A stretch of 64,000 bases of DNA from Salinispora mooreana (lineage in GTDB: Bacteria; Actinomycetota; Actinomycetes; Mycobacteriales; Micromonosporaceae): contig NZ_KB900614.1 of NCBI RefSeq assembly GCF_000379065.1, positions 2,997,988-3,061,987 of the forward strand. Reading direction: 5' to 3'. Position 1 is the first letter of the stretch, and every line of letters starts with the position of its first letter. The notes under the pieces are model-generated. The model saw nothing but the letters and a program-made list of their open reading frames with translations. It did not search any database and had not been told where the DNA came from. The position numbers were made by a program, and so were the translations under genes. Positions 37,949 to 47,488 of this stretch are shown here, in pieces.

Positions 37949-39014
37949 GCTCGTCGACGAGTTGCTTCACGTCCTGGGCGCGGTCCCGCGGGCAGACCAG
38001 CAACGCGTCCGGGGTGTCGACCACGATCAGGTCCTGCACTCCGACCGTCGCGACGAGTCGGCCCGAGTGCGGGACAACCACCAGGTTCGTGCTGTCCCGC
38101 AACAGGACATTGGGCTTCGCCTCCCCACCCAGGACCATGTTGCCGGCCGGATCCGCCGGCAGGACCTCGCCGAGGGTGTGGAAGTCACCGACGTCGTTCC
38201 AGCCAAAGGCGCCGGGGACCGTCGCCACCCGGCCCGCGGTCGCCGCCCCCTCCATCACCGCGTAGTCGACCGAGATCTTCGGCAGCGTCGGCCACACCGT
38301 GCCGAGCACCTCGTCCTGTTCCTCGGTGCCCCAGGCGGCGGCGATCTCGAGCACGCCCGCGTGCAGCGCCGGCTGCTGCCGGGCCAACTCGGCGAGGAAG
38401 ACATCCACCCGCCAGACGAACATGCTGGCGTTCCAGAGGTGCCGCCCAGACCGGAGGTACGCCTCCGCCACGTCGGCGTCCGGCTTCTCCTTGAACTCGA
38501 CCACCGGACGCGGCGATCCGTCCCCGATCGGCTCGCCGGTCTCCAGGTAGCCGTAGCCGGTCTCCGCCCAGGCCGGGGTGATCCCCACCGTCATCAGCAG
38601 CCCCTGCTCGGCACCCCGGGCGGCCTGGCGCACAGTATCCCGCCACCCCGCCGGGTCACCGATCAGATGGTCCGCCGCGAACGAGCCCATCACCGCGGTC
38701 GGCTCCTGCCGCGCGATCACGGCGGCAGCCAGTGCGATCGCTGCGCACGAGTCCCGCGGCGACGGCTCGACCAGGATGTTCTGCTCCGGCAACCCGGCCA
38801 GCTGGCGGGCCACCGCGGTGGCGTGAGCCGTGCCCGTGACCACGAAGGTCTGTTCCGGCGTCGCCAGTGAACCGAGCCGCTCCACCGTCGCCTGCAACAG
38901 CGACGCAGCAGACCCGGTGAGCGGGTGAAGAAACTTTGGATGCCCGGCGCGGGACAACGGCCACAGCCTGGTGCCGCTGCCACCCGCCGGTATGACGGCG
39001 TAAATCACCCGCAC
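37917..39014 (-). CDS. manC: Mannose-1-phosphate guanylyltransferase
   Basis: A 365-residue nucleotidyltransferase that makes GDP-mannose from mannose-1-P and GTP. The N-terminus VIPAGGSGTRLWPLSRAGHPKFLHPL is the sugar-nucleotide pyrophosphorylase signature with its catalytic Arg and Lys. FVTGTAHATAV, ILVEPSPRDSCAAIALAA, VMGSFAADHLI, TGYGYLE and VEFKEKPD are all typical of the family. The GTG is at 39014. It supplies GDP-mannose to mannosyltransferases and is followed upstream by a glycosyltransferase gene. The 3' end runs antisense to the Nudix gene by 32 bp. Confidence 0.94.
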   Translation of the reverse strand: MRVIYAVIPAGGSGTRLWPLSRAGHPKFLHPLTGSAASLLQATVERLGSLATPEQTFVVTGTAHATAVARQLAGLPEQNILVEPSPRDSCAAIALAAAVIARQEPTAVMGSFAADHLIGDPAGWRDTVRQAARGAEQGLLMTVGITPAWAETGYGYLETGEPIGDGSPRPVVEFKEKPDADVAEAYLRSGRHLWNASMFVWRVDVFLAELARQQPALHAGVLEIAAAWGTEEQDEVLGTVWPTLPKISVDYAVMEGAATAGRVATVPGAFGWNDVGDFHTLGEVLPADPAGNMVLGGEAKPNVLLRDSTNLVVVPHSGRLVATVGVQDLIVVDTPDALLVCPRDRAQDVKQLVDELKERGEVGLV

Positions 39015-39068
39015 ATTCTCCCCGAACCGATCGACTGAGGCCGCCGGGTCAGCCGAACAGCGCCCCGT

Positions 39069-40214
39069 TCACGCCCGGGCCCGGGACCAGGCGGCGAGGT
39101 GCACCTCGGCGCTGGACTGCCAGGTGAACTCCTTGGCCCGGTCGAAACCGGCCTGGGCCAGCGCCAGCCGGCGGTGCTCGTCGTCGAGCAACGCGACCAG
39201 GTCGGCGGCGATCTGGTCCGACGCCTCGCTGGTGTACGCGACCGCCTCGCCGCCCACCTCGGGCAGCGAGAGCCGGGGCGTCGTCAGCACCGGGGCGGCA
39301 CAGGCCATCGCCTCCAGGATCGGCAGGCCGAACCCCTCGCCGTACGACGGGTAGGCGGAGACCAACGCCCCACCGAGGAAGCCCGGCAGGTCGGCGTAGC
39401 GCAGGTAGCCGGGGCGAAGCAGGCGCAGGTGCGACGGCACCTCGGCGACCGCGCGATCGATTTCGTCGTCGTGCCCCTGCCCCCCGGCGATCACCAGGGC
39501 GGGCGGCTGGTGCCGGTCCGCCACGGCCCGCGCCCAGCCCCGAATCAGGTTGGGAACGTTCTTGCGGGGCTCCTTGGCACCGAGAAACGCGATGTAGCTC
39601 TGGCTGCCGAGCCCCAGCCGGGCCCGGACCCGGGCCTTCTCCTCGGCGCTCGGGGCGTGGAACGCGGCATGATCAACCCCGTGGTAGGCGACATCGATCC
39701 GGGTCGGATCGGCGTCCAACAGCCGGATCAGCTCATCCCGGGTGGCTTTGCTGGGCACGATCACCCGGTCGGCGCGGCGCAGCGACGTCCGGATCGCGCT
39801 GCGGAAGAAGGTGCGACGTGACTTGTCGTAGTGCTCCGGCTCGGTGAAGAAGGTGGCGTCGTGCACGGTCACGGTGACCGGACAGCCCGCCCGCAGAGGG
39901 CAGGTGTAGAAGGGTGAATGCAGCACCTGGGCGCCGACCTGCTGGGCGAGCAGCGGCAGGCCGGTCTGCTCCCAGGCAAGCCGCGCGGGCCGGTGCGCCA
40001 CCGCAGCCGGGGCGGGGATGATCTCCGCCCCGGGCAGCATCCGGGTATAGCGCTCAAGGTCTGTCCGAAGGCTGACCACGACCAGGTCGACGCCGGTGCC
40101 GCAGACCTTCCCGAGCGCACCGAGCAGGCCGTCAACGTATCTACCGACGCCGCCACGATCGGCGGGAACACTCGTGGCATCAATGAGCACACGGGGCGGG
40201 CTGCCGGCGGTCAA
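39069..40214 (-). CDS. Glycosyltransferase family 4
   Basis: A 381-residue GT-B glycosyltransferase. The first residues carry VLIDATSVPADRGGVGRYVDGLLGAL, the N-terminal glycine-rich acceptor loop; the C-terminal domain has IAFLGAKEPRKNVPNLIRGWARAV and the donor-binding E-x7-E motif in SYGEGFGLPILEAMACAAPVL. GDP-mannose use is plausible from the adjacent manC, but the sugar is not proven. TTG at 40214 has AAGGAG 7 bp upstream; a GTG 24 bp later is also in frame. It probably acts at the cytoplasmic face of the membrane in envelope glycan or lipid glycosylation. Confidence 0.9.
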   Translation of the reverse strand: MTAGSPPRVLIDATSVPADRGGVGRYVDGLLGALGKVCGTGVDLVVVSLRTDLERYTRMLPGAEIIPAPAAVAHRPARLAWEQTGLPLLAQQVGAQVLHSPFYTCPLRAGCPVTVTVHDATFFTEPEHYDKSRRTFFRSAIRTSLRRADRVIVPSKATRDELIRLLDADPTRIDVAYHGVDHAAFHAPSAEEKARVRARLGLGSQSYIAFLGAKEPRKNVPNLIRGWARAVADRHQPPALVIAGGQGHDDEIDRAVAEVPSHLRLLRPGYLRYADLPGFLGGALVSAYPSYGEGFGLPILEAMACAAPVLTTPRLSLPEVGGEAVAYTSEASDQIAADLVALLDDEHRRLALAQAGFDRAKEFTWQSSAEVHLAAWSRARA

Positions 40215-40364
40215 GGGGCGACTCCTTGCACTCGGGGGTGTGGGGTACCACACTTTCGCCGTAAGCCTACGCCGCACCACGGCCCGGGCGGTGACTGCGA
40301 CCCGGCGCCGAGCCAAGTCGTCGTCGCCCCGGCTCCGGGCGGCAGGCGCGTATCGTTCGCGCTG

Positions 40365-41054
40365 ATGGCCGAAAACCTTTCCCGGGTCCTCGCCGACGCG
40401 ATCGCACCCGACCCGACCCGACCGCTGCTCACCTGGTACGACGACGCCACCGGCGAACGCACCGAACTCTCCGGCGCAACCTGCGCGAACTGGGTGGCCA
40501 AGACCGCCAACCTGCTGGTTGACGGGGTGGGACTCGCACCCGGCGACACCGCCGGCGTGCTCCTGCCCCCGCACTGGCAGACCGCCGCCGTGCTGCTCGG
40601 ATGCTGGTCGGCTGGCCTTACGGTGGCGGACCCGCCGGACGACGTCGACGTTCTCTTCGTCGCCACCGGCCGGCTGGCCGAGGCGGACCACGTCGGCGCC
40701 GAGGACCGCTACCTACTCGCGCTGGACCCGTTCGCCCGGCCGCTGCGGGAGGTGCCACCGGGGTACGCCGACTTCGCGTCCGAGGTACGGACGCACGGCG
40801 ACCACTTCGGGGCGCCCGCGCCCGGTGGACCGGCCCAGGCGGAGCTGGCCGCCCGGGCCGCCGCGCGCGCCGCGGAGCTCGGGCTCACCCCCGGCACGCG
40901 GGTCCTGATCGACGTTGACCGCTACCCGGACCCGGTCGACTGGCTCTTGGCCCCGCTGACCGCGAACGCCTCCACGGTTCTGGTCGCGCACGCCGACACC
41001 AGTCGTCTCGGCGCCCGCGCCGTCGCCGAGCGGACCACCCTCACCCTGCCCTGA
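40365..41054 (+). CDS. TIGR03089 family protein (partial adenylate-forming fold)
   Basis: A 229-residue protein of the actinobacterial TIGR03089 family. It looks like the beginning of an AMP-binding enzyme: LLTWYDDATGERTELSGATCANWVAKTANLLVDGVGLAPGDTAGVLLPPHWQTAAVLLGCWSAGL corresponds to the first acyl-CoA synthetase subdomain. The P-loop, ATP-grasping and hinge motifs of a full ligase are missing, so it cannot be a complete ligase. It converges on acetoacetyl-CoA synthetase. It is divergent from the glycosyltransferase gene across 150 bp. Function unknown. Confidence 0.85.
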   Translation: MAENLSRVLADAIAPDPTRPLLTWYDDATGERTELSGATCANWVAKTANLLVDGVGLAPGDTAGVLLPPHWQTAAVLLGCWSAGLTVADPPDDVDVLFVATGRLAEADHVGAEDRYLLALDPFARPLREVPPGYADFASEVRTHGDHFGAPAPGGPAQAELAARAAARAAELGLTPGTRVLIDVDRYPDPVDWLLAPLTANASTVLVAHADTSRLGARAVAERTTLTLP

Positions 41055-41072
41055 CCCCGTGGTCGGTGGCCG

Positions 41073-43070
41073 TCATCGGGCTCGCCCGTCGGCGGTGTCG
41101 TCGTGGGTGGCTCGGCGCTGGGCCAGACCGGCGAAGGCGGTCAGCGACTCCGGGTTGGCCAGCGCGCCGCGGGCTGCCGCTGAGTCGACAGGGGTGCCGG
41201 TCAGGATCTTCTTGACCGGTACCTCCAGCTTCTTCGCCGACAGGGTCCGCGGTACGGCGGCGACCGGATGGATCTCGTCCGGCACGTGCCGGGGCGACAG
41301 GGCCGTACGCAGTTCCCGGCAGATCCGCGTCCGCAGCGCGTCGCCCCACTCCACGCCTCCGGCGAGCACCACGAAGAGGAGCAGCTCACCGGCGCCGCCC
41401 TCGGCGTCCTCCAGGTGCACGACGAGGGAGTCAACGACCTCGTCCAGACCTTCCACGACCGAATAGAACTCGGCGGTGCCGAGACGGACCCCGCCCCGGT
41501 TCAACGTCGCGTCGGAGCGGCCGGTGATGACGCAGCCGCCCCGCGAGTTGATCGTGATCCAGTCGCCGTGCCGCCAGACGCCGGGGTAGCGGTCGAAGTA
41601 CGCCTCCCGGTACCGGCTGCCGTCGGTGTCGCCCCAGAACCCGACCGGCATGCTCGGCATCGGCTCAGTGATCACCAGCTCGCCCAACGCACCGATGACC
41701 GGGGTGCCGTCGCCGGAGCGGGCCTCCACCTTCGCCCCGAGCGCCCGGCAGGCGATCTCGCCCGCGTGTACGGGCAGCAGCGGAGTTCCGCCGACGAAAC
41801 CGGTGCAGACATCGGTTCCGCCGGAGAGCGACTGGAGCTGGAGGGCCTCGCCGACGTTCCGGTAGACCCAGTGAAAGCCTTCGGGGGGCAGTGGCGCGCC
41901 GGTGGAGCCGACCCCGCGCAGGGCGGACAGGTCGGCGAACCCGCTGGGGACCAGCCCGGCTTTTCGGCAGGCCAGCAGAAACGGCGCCGAGGTACCCAGG
42001 TAGGTGGTGTCGGTGCGCTCCGCCAGCCGCCACAGCGTGCCCAGGTCGGGATGGCCCGGGTCGCCGTCGAAGAGCACGATCGCCGCCCCCACGGCCGGGC
42101 CGGAGACGAGGAAGTTCCACATCATCCAGCCGGTCGTGGTGAACCAGAAGAACCGGTCCGCCGGGCCCAGGTCGTGGTGCAGGGCGAGCATCTTCAGGTG
42201 CTCGAGCAGGATGCCGCCGTGGCCGTGCACGATCGGCTTGGGCAGGCCCGTCGTACCGGAGGAGTAGAGCACGTAGAGCGGGTGATCGAAGGGCACCGGG
42301 GTGAAGGTGAGCGGCTCGTCGGTGGCCGCGGCGAGGTCGGCCCAGGCGATTGTGTCCGCCGGGGGAAGACCAGCCGGATCGAGGTACGCGATGCCGACGG
42401 TGTGCGACAGCGACGGCAGGGCGGCCCGGATGGCGGCCACCTCGGCTCGCCGGTCAATCGGCTTCTGGCCGTAGCGGTAGCCGTCAACGGCGACCAGGAC
42501 CTTCGGCTCGATCTGCTGCCAGCGGTCGGTCACGCTCCGGGTACCGAACTCGGGCGCGCAGGAGGAGAAGATCGCGCCGAGGCTGGCGGTGGCCAGCAAC
42601 AGTACGTACGTCTCGGGAATGTTCGGCGCGTACGCGGCCACCCGATCGCCCGCGCCGACGCCGAGCCGGCGTAGCCCGGCGGCAACCCGGCGGACCTGCT
42701 CCCGCAGCTCGGCGGCGGAGAGGGTGACCGGTGGCCGGGTCTGCCCATGGGCGATCACCACCGGGTCGGCGTCGCCCCGGCCCGGCATCCGCAGCACGTT
42801 CTCCGCGTAGTTCAGGGTGGCGCCCGGGAACCAGCGGGCACCGGGCATGGTCCGCTGGGCAAGCGTGGCCGTGGCTGGGGCGTGCGACACGACCTCGAAG
42901 TGGTCCCAGACCGACTGCCAGAAGGCGGGCAGGTCGGTGACCGACCAGCGCCACAGTTCGTCGTAGTCGGCGAAGTCCAGTCCCCGGTGCGTACTCAGCC
43001 AACGCAGGTAGGTCCCGACCCGGGACCGCTCACGCACGTCCGCCGGCGGCGTCCACAGCACCTCACCCAT
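41073..43070 (-). CDS. aacS: Acetoacetyl-CoA synthetase
   Basis: A 665-residue acetoacetate-CoA ligase, forming acetoacetyl-CoA from acetoacetate, ATP and CoA. The N-terminus VLWTPPADVRERSRVGTYLRWL is diagnostic of this branch. The P-loop is YSSGTTGLPKPIVHGHGG; later motifs include FFWFTTTGWMMWNFLVSG, LQSLSGGTDVCTGFVGGTPLLP and YPGVWRHGDWITINSRGG, with the C-terminal catalytic Lys in SAKKLEVPVKK. The start ATG at 43070 is unique to the family. It feeds ketone-body or polyketide precursors and is near thioesterase and acyl-CoA dehydrogenase genes. Confidence 0.93.
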   Translation of the reverse strand: MGEVLWTPPADVRERSRVGTYLRWLSTHRGLDFADYDELWRWSVTDLPAFWQSVWDHFEVVSHAPATATLAQRTMPGARWFPGATLNYAENVLRMPGRGDADPVVIAHGQTRPPVTLSAAELREQVRRVAAGLRRLGVGAGDRVAAYAPNIPETYVLLLATASLGAIFSSCAPEFGTRSVTDRWQQIEPKVLVAVDGYRYGQKPIDRRAEVAAIRAALPSLSHTVGIAYLDPAGLPPADTIAWADLAAATDEPLTFTPVPFDHPLYVLYSSGTTGLPKPIVHGHGGILLEHLKMLALHHDLGPADRFFWFTTTGWMMWNFLVSGPAVGAAIVLFDGDPGHPDLGTLWRLAERTDTTYLGTSAPFLLACRKAGLVPSGFADLSALRGVGSTGAPLPPEGFHWVYRNVGEALQLQSLSGGTDVCTGFVGGTPLLPVHAGEIACRALGAKVEARSGDGTPVIGALGELVITEPMPSMPVGFWGDTDGSRYREAYFDRYPGVWRHGDWITINSRGGCVITGRSDATLNRGGVRLGTAEFYSVVEGLDEVVDSLVVHLEDAEGGAGELLLFVVLAGGVEWGDALRTRICRELRTALSPRHVPDEIHPVAAVPRTLSAKKLEVPVKKILTGTPVDSAAARGALANPESLTAFAGLAQRRATHDDTADGRAR

Positions 43071-43231
43071 CGCTCCACCCTCCCTCGGCTCGGCACAACG
43101 CTGTCCGGCCGTGGCGCCATCTTGCCCTACCTCGAGGTGCCGTCGCCTGCACCCGGGCCCGGGCGATCGGGGGTGTGGGGATCCGGTGCCGCGCTACGCC
43201 GCCGGCGTTTTCCACTGATGTGGACCGGAGA

Positions 43232-43753
43232 CTAGTCAGCCGTCCGGTATGCATGGATCGCCCGACGGCGGGCGAGTCGGTGCGCCCGCCGGATCTCCGC
43301 CTCCCGGAAGCGCCGCTGGTCCGCGACGGTCTCCGGGGACACCGGTGGGACCGGCCGGGGGCTGCCACCGACGTCAACGCCGACGAAGACGAGGTACGCG
43401 GTGGCGACCCGCACCGGCTCCCCCTCGGCCGAGTCCCACCGTTCGGCGGTTACCCGCACCCCGACCTCCATCGAGGTCTGCCCGGCCCAGTTGACCTGGG
43501 CATAGGCGTGCACCAGGTCCCCGACCCGCACCGCCTCGGAGAAGACGATCTCGTCGATCGCCGCGGTCACCGCCGTCCCACCACTGTGCCGGGCGGCGGC
43601 GGCCCCGGCGACGTCGTCCACGAACTTCATCAGCACCCCGCCGTGCACGGTGCCGTAGAGGTTTACATCGACAGCAGTCATGATGCGACTCAGCGTGACC
43701 CGGGAGTATGCGGTTGGCCGTCCCGGTGCGGTGGTGGTGGGGTACTCGTTCAT
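43232..43753 (-). CDS. Acyl-CoA thioesterase, hotdog fold
   Basis: A 173-residue single-hotdog thioesterase of the YciA/BACH group. The conserved helix and loop are in TAVDVNLYGTVHGGVLMKFVDDVAG, with the Asn and HGG turn, and AVRVGDLVHAYAQVNWAGQTSMEVGVRV forms the following strands. It hydrolyses medium- or long-chain acyl-CoA; the substrate is unknown. ATG 43753 begins just before the fold; the open frame upstream to 43819 lacks conservation. It is divergent from the neighbouring membrane protein gene with only 23 bp between, so the two promoters overlap. Confidence 0.9.
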   Translation of the reverse strand: MNEYPTTTAPGRPTAYSRVTLSRIMTAVDVNLYGTVHGGVLMKFVDDVAGAAAARHSGGTAVTAAIDEIVFSEAVRVGDLVHAYAQVNWAGQTSMEVGVRVTAERWDSAEGEPVRVATAYLVFVGVDVGGSPRPVPPVSPETVADQRRFREAEIRRAHRLARRRAIHAYRTAD

Positions 43754-43776
43754 ATCGGAGACGGTACGGTGCGCCG

Positions 43777-44448
43777 ATGCGACATCTATGGAGCTTCCTC
43801 GCGGGTCTCGTGGTGGCACCCGTCACGTGGATCCTGGTCACTCTCGGTCAAGACGGATCAGCACGTACCGTCGACCGCTGGGTGGAGATCGATCGGTTCA
43901 ACTCGGCCAACCTGATCGAGCCCGCGGTCTGGCTGTTCGTCGGCGGTGTCCTGCTCGGACTCCTCGGCACACTGCGCGTCTCGCCGATCGGCCCGATCGT
44001 CGCCGGGCTGCTGCTCGCCACCCCGTACCTGGGGTTGGCCATCAGTCCATTCGCTGTCCGCAACCGCATCCCGGCGGACTGGGAGGTCCTCGGCGACCCG
44101 CTTCCGCTACGGCTGCCGCTGGAGAACGGGACGCTCTTCCTGATCGGCCTCCTGCTGATGGTGGCCGGCTTCAGCGGTCAACGCTGGCGGCAGTGGCCGA
44201 CGCCCAAGCCGGAACCGAAGGCGGCGGAGAACCCAGACCCTTCAGACACCCCGCTCGACGACTGGCCGACCACACCGGAGCGGGAGAACACCGGGCCAGC
44301 CCTGGGCCAGCCGACATCCGACCCCTCCCTGGGCAACCCGAAGTCGGACCCGACCGAAGCGCTACCCCCGCAGACCGGCGGCGAAACCCCCTGGTCCACT
44401 CCGCCGCGGGGCAACCACCGGCAGACGACCACGACCGGGCCACGCTGA
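43777..44448 (+). CDS. Membrane protein with disordered tail
   Basis: A 223-residue protein with four hydrophobic segments in residues 1-135 (FLAGLVVAPVTWILV, AVWLFVGGVLLGLLG, GPIVAGLLLATPYLGLA, TLFLIGLLLMVAGF) and a tail of about 85 residues rich in Pro, Thr, Asp and Gly (PTSDPSLGNPKSDPTEALPP). I recognise no family. ATG 43777 starts the first helix and is 23 bp from the divergent thioesterase start, leaving little room for a leader. It converges on the acyl-CoA dehydrogenase gene, with 78 bp between stop codons. Confidence 0.72.
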   Translation: MRHLWSFLAGLVVAPVTWILVTLGQDGSARTVDRWVEIDRFNSANLIEPAVWLFVGGVLLGLLGTLRVSPIGPIVAGLLLATPYLGLAISPFAVRNRIPADWEVLGDPLPLRLPLENGTLFLIGLLLMVAGFSGQRWRQWPTPKPEPKAAENPDPSDTPLDDWPTTPERENTGPALGQPTSDPSLGNPKSDPTEALPPQTGGETPWSTPPRGNHRQTTTTGPR

Positions 44449-44526
44449 CCAACAGACCGAGTCCACGCTCAGCCCGCTCCCGGCAGACCGGCAACCGGCC
44501 CGCCGGGGGCGTGCGGTCGCCGGGGC

Positions 44527-45690
44527 TCAGCCCTTCAGAAGCTGCCGCGCCATGACGATGCGCTGCACCTGGTTCGTGCCTTCGTAGATCTGGGTGATCT
44601 TCGCGTCCCGCATCATCCGCTCGACCGGGTAGTCCCGGGTGTAGCCATAACCGCCGAGCAGCTGAACGGCGTCGGTGGTGATCTCCATGGCGGCATCGGA
44701 GGCGAAGCACTTGGCCGCCGCGCCGAAGTAGGTCAGGTCCGCGTCCCCCCGCTCGGACCGGCCCGCTGCGGCGTAGGTCAACTGCCGTGCCGCCTCCAGC
44801 TTCATGCCCATGTCCGCGAGCATGAACTGGATGCCCTGGAAGTCGGCGACCGGCTTGCCGAACTGCTGACGCTCCTGCACGTATCCCTTGGCGTAGTCGA
44901 GCGCACCCTGCGCGATGCCCACCGCCTGCGCGGCGATGGTGACCCGGGTGTGGTCCAGGGTCTGCATAGCGGTGGTGAAGCCGGTGCCCTCGGCACCGAT
45001 CATGCGGTCGGCGGGGAGGCGGACGCCGTCCAGGTAGACCTCACGGGTCGGCGAGCCCTTGATCCCCAACTTTCTCTCCGGTGCGCCGAAACTGACCCCC
45101 GGGTCGGACTTCTCGACCACGAAGGCCGAGATGCCCCGGCTCCGGGCGGTCGGGTCGGTGACGGCGAAGACCGTGTAGAACTCGGACACTCCGGCGTTGG
45201 TGATCCACCGCTTGACGCCGTTGAGCACCCAGTCGTCGCCATCCCGGACGGCCCGAGTGGTCATCGCGGCGGCGTCGGTGCCCGCCTCCGGCTCGGACAG
45301 GCAGTACGAGAACATCGCGTCGCCGGCCGCCACCTGGGGCAGGTACTTCCGCCGGAGCTCCGCGGACCCGGCCAGGATCAGCGGCATGGTGCCCAGCTTG
45401 TTGACCGCCGGAATCAGTGAGGAGGAGGCACAGGCACGCGCCACCTCCTCGATCACGATCGCTGTGGCGAGAGCATCCGCACCGGCGCCGCCGTACTCGA
45501 CGGGGATGTGCGGAGCGTGAAAGTCAGCCGCCCGCAACGCGTCGAAGGACGCCTTCGGGAACTCGCCAGTATCATCCGCCTCCGCGGCGTGCGGTGCCAC
45601 CTTCGCCGCACAGACCTCCCGGACCGCCTCCCGGACCGCCTGCTGCTCATCCGTCAATCGGTAACCGTCGAACGCCTGCTCTGCGGCCAT
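44527..45690 (-). CDS. Acyl-CoA dehydrogenase
   Basis: A 387-residue flavoprotein of the short/medium-chain acyl-CoA dehydrogenase family, introducing the 2,3-double bond into acyl-CoA. Seen are YGGAGADALA, the FAD-contacting FSYCLSEPEAGTDAAAMTTRA, RDGDDWVLNGVKRWITNAGVSEFY, and in the C-terminal domain DAVQLLGGYGYTRDYPVERMMRDAKITQIYEGTNQVQRIVMAR with the catalytic Glu in YEGTNQ. The ATG is at 45690. It is not in an obvious beta-oxidation operon; aacS and a thioesterase are nearby on the same strand. Confidence 0.92.
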   Translation of the reverse strand: MAAEQAFDGYRLTDEQQAVREAVREVCAAKVAPHAAEADDTGEFPKASFDALRAADFHAPHIPVEYGGAGADALATAIVIEEVARACASSSLIPAVNKLGTMPLILAGSAELRRKYLPQVAAGDAMFSYCLSEPEAGTDAAAMTTRAVRDGDDWVLNGVKRWITNAGVSEFYTVFAVTDPTARSRGISAFVVEKSDPGVSFGAPERKLGIKGSPTREVYLDGVRLPADRMIGAEGTGFTTAMQTLDHTRVTIAAQAVGIAQGALDYAKGYVQERQQFGKPVADFQGIQFMLADMGMKLEAARQLTYAAAGRSERGDADLTYFGAAAKCFASDAAMEITTDAVQLLGGYGYTRDYPVERMMRDAKITQIYEGTNQVQRIVMARQLLKG

Positions 45691-45940
45691 GTCGGCCCCT
45701 CCTCTTCACCGCTATCATGCGCAGTCTGTAGCGTCATCTGACCGCGGACCGCGCAGACTGAAGGATAGCGAAACGGGATCGGGCGATGTTACCGCCGCGT
45801 AGGCTACGACGTGCCGCACCGACCAGCCCACGCGGGAGCATGGTCTAACAAACGAAGAACCCCACCTCCGGTGCCCCTGGCAGGCGCCGCGGTCGGCAGC
45901 GACGCCACGAGCGGCGCCAGTGCGAGCGGAGAAGACAGGC

Positions 45941-47368
45941 GTGACGATCCCGTACCCGAACACCCAGCCAGTACCTCCGATCGGAGCGGTGACCCCGCCC
46001 TCCGGCGCTCCCCGCCCCCGGGTGACCTTCCTCGGCACCGGCTACCTTGGCGCGACATACGCCATCTGCTACGCCGAGCTGGGCTACGAGGTGCTCGGCT
46101 TCGACGTGGACGCCGACAAGATCGCGATGCTCAACGCCGGTGAGGTGCCGATCCACGAACCTGGCCTGGACGAACTACTCAAGCGCAACCTCGCCGCCGG
46201 GCGGCTGCGCTTCAGCACCGACATGGCCGAGGTCGCCGAGTTCGGGGATGTGCACTTCATCTGCGTCGGCACCCCACAGCAGGCCGACGCGCTGGGGGCG
46301 GACCTGTCGTACGTCGAGGCGGCCGTCACCAGCCTGGCGCAGCAGTTGACCCGCCCGGCGCTGATCGTCGGCAAGTCCACGGTGCCGGTCGGCACCGCGG
46401 AGTGGGTCGAGCAGCTGGTGAGTAAGCACACACCGGCCGACCTCGGCATTGAGGTCGCCTGGAGCCCCGAGTTCCTCCAGGAGGGCTTCGCCGTTGACGA
46501 CGTGCTCCGTCCGAACCGGATCGTGGTCGGCGTCAAGAGCGAGTGGGCCAACGGAATGCTCTACGCCGCACACAAGGGCGTCTTCGACCTGGCTGCCACG
46601 GAGGACCGCGAGGTACCGATGGTGGTCACCGACTTCGCCACCGCGGAGCTGGTGAAGGTCGCCGCGAACGCCTTCCTGGCGACCAAGATCTCGTTCATCA
46701 ACGCGATGGCGGAGGTCTGCGAGGCCGCTGGCGGCGACGTAACCCACCTGGCCCGGGCGGTTGGTTTCGACCCCCGAATCGGCAACCGGTTCCTTCAGGC
46801 CGGCCTCGGCTTCGGTGGGGCCTGCCTCCCCAAGGACATCCGCGCTTTCCAGGCCCGAGCTCAGGAACTGGGTGCCGGTGAGGCGCTGCGCTTCCTGCAC
46901 GAGGTCGACCTGATCAACCTGCGCCGCCGGACCCGGGTGGTCCAACTCGCCGCCGACCTACTCGACCGGCGCACCGGCCCGGCCGGCCCCGATCTCTCCG
47001 GCACCCGAATCGGCGTGCTCGGTGCGACCTTCAAGCCCAACACCGACGACGTCCGCGACGCGCCGGCCCTCGCCGTGGCAACGCTCCTCCACAAGGCCGG
47101 CGCGGACGTGCACGTCTACGACCCTGCGGGAATGGAGCGCGCCCGTGCCGTGGCGCCCGAGCTGACCTACGAGCCGGGCATCAACGAGGCGGTGGCCGGG
47201 GCCGACCTGGTCTGCGTCCTGACCGAGTGGGCCGACTTCCGTAATGCCGACCCGGTCGCGCTCGGCGCCCTGGTCGCCGGCCGCCGGGTGGTTGACGGCC
47301 GCAACTGCCTCGATTCGACATTGTGGACGCAGGCTGGTTGGGAGTACCGCGGCATGGGCCGCCCGTAA
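45941..47368 (+). CDS. UDP-glucose 6-dehydrogenase family enzyme
   Basis: A 475-residue NAD-dependent nucleotide-sugar dehydrogenase, oxidising UDP-glucose to UDP-glucuronate (or a related sugar). The Rossmann fold has VTFLGTGYLGATYAICYAELGYEVLGFDVDADKI; VGKSTVPVGTAE, WSPEFLQEGFAVDDVLRPNRIVVG and the catalytic-Cys loop GFGGACLPKDIRAFQ follow, then the C-terminal UDP-binding part with GVLGATFKPNTDDVRDAPAL. GTG 45941 has GGAG about 9 bp upstream and is preferred over GTG 45920. UDP-glucuronate would serve envelope glycans. It converges with nothing and is followed by two small hairpins. Confidence 0.93.
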   Translation: MTIPYPNTQPVPPIGAVTPPSGAPRPRVTFLGTGYLGATYAICYAELGYEVLGFDVDADKIAMLNAGEVPIHEPGLDELLKRNLAAGRLRFSTDMAEVAEFGDVHFICVGTPQQADALGADLSYVEAAVTSLAQQLTRPALIVGKSTVPVGTAEWVEQLVSKHTPADLGIEVAWSPEFLQEGFAVDDVLRPNRIVVGVKSEWANGMLYAAHKGVFDLAATEDREVPMVVTDFATAELVKVAANAFLATKISFINAMAEVCEAAGGDVTHLARAVGFDPRIGNRFLQAGLGFGGACLPKDIRAFQARAQELGAGEALRFLHEVDLINLRRRTRVVQLAADLLDRRTGPAGPDLSGTRIGVLGATFKPNTDDVRDAPALAVATLLHKAGADVHVYDPAGMERARAVAPELTYEPGINEAVAGADLVCVLTEWADFRNADPVALGALVAGRRVVDGRNCLDSTLWTQAGWEYRGMGRP

Positions 47369-47378
47369 CGCCGGCCGC

Positions 47379-47405
47379 GCTCCGCGGAGCAGGGCGCCAC
47401 GCCCT
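47379..47405 (+). terminator. Two small adjacent hairpins after the UDP-glucose dehydrogenase gene
   Basis: A 12-bp palindrome (GCTCCGCGGAGC, 47379-47390) is followed immediately by a 6-bp stem (AGGGCG/CGCCCT, 47391-47405, loop CCA). They start 11 bp after the stop codon. Each is small, so function as a terminator is only likely. Confidence 0.45.
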
Positions 47406-47488
47406 GGACCCGCCGACAACTGTCGAAATCCACGCCAGCATTGGGCATGCTGCGACAGTAAGGTCCACAGTGCGGCTGGAGGGGTGTC

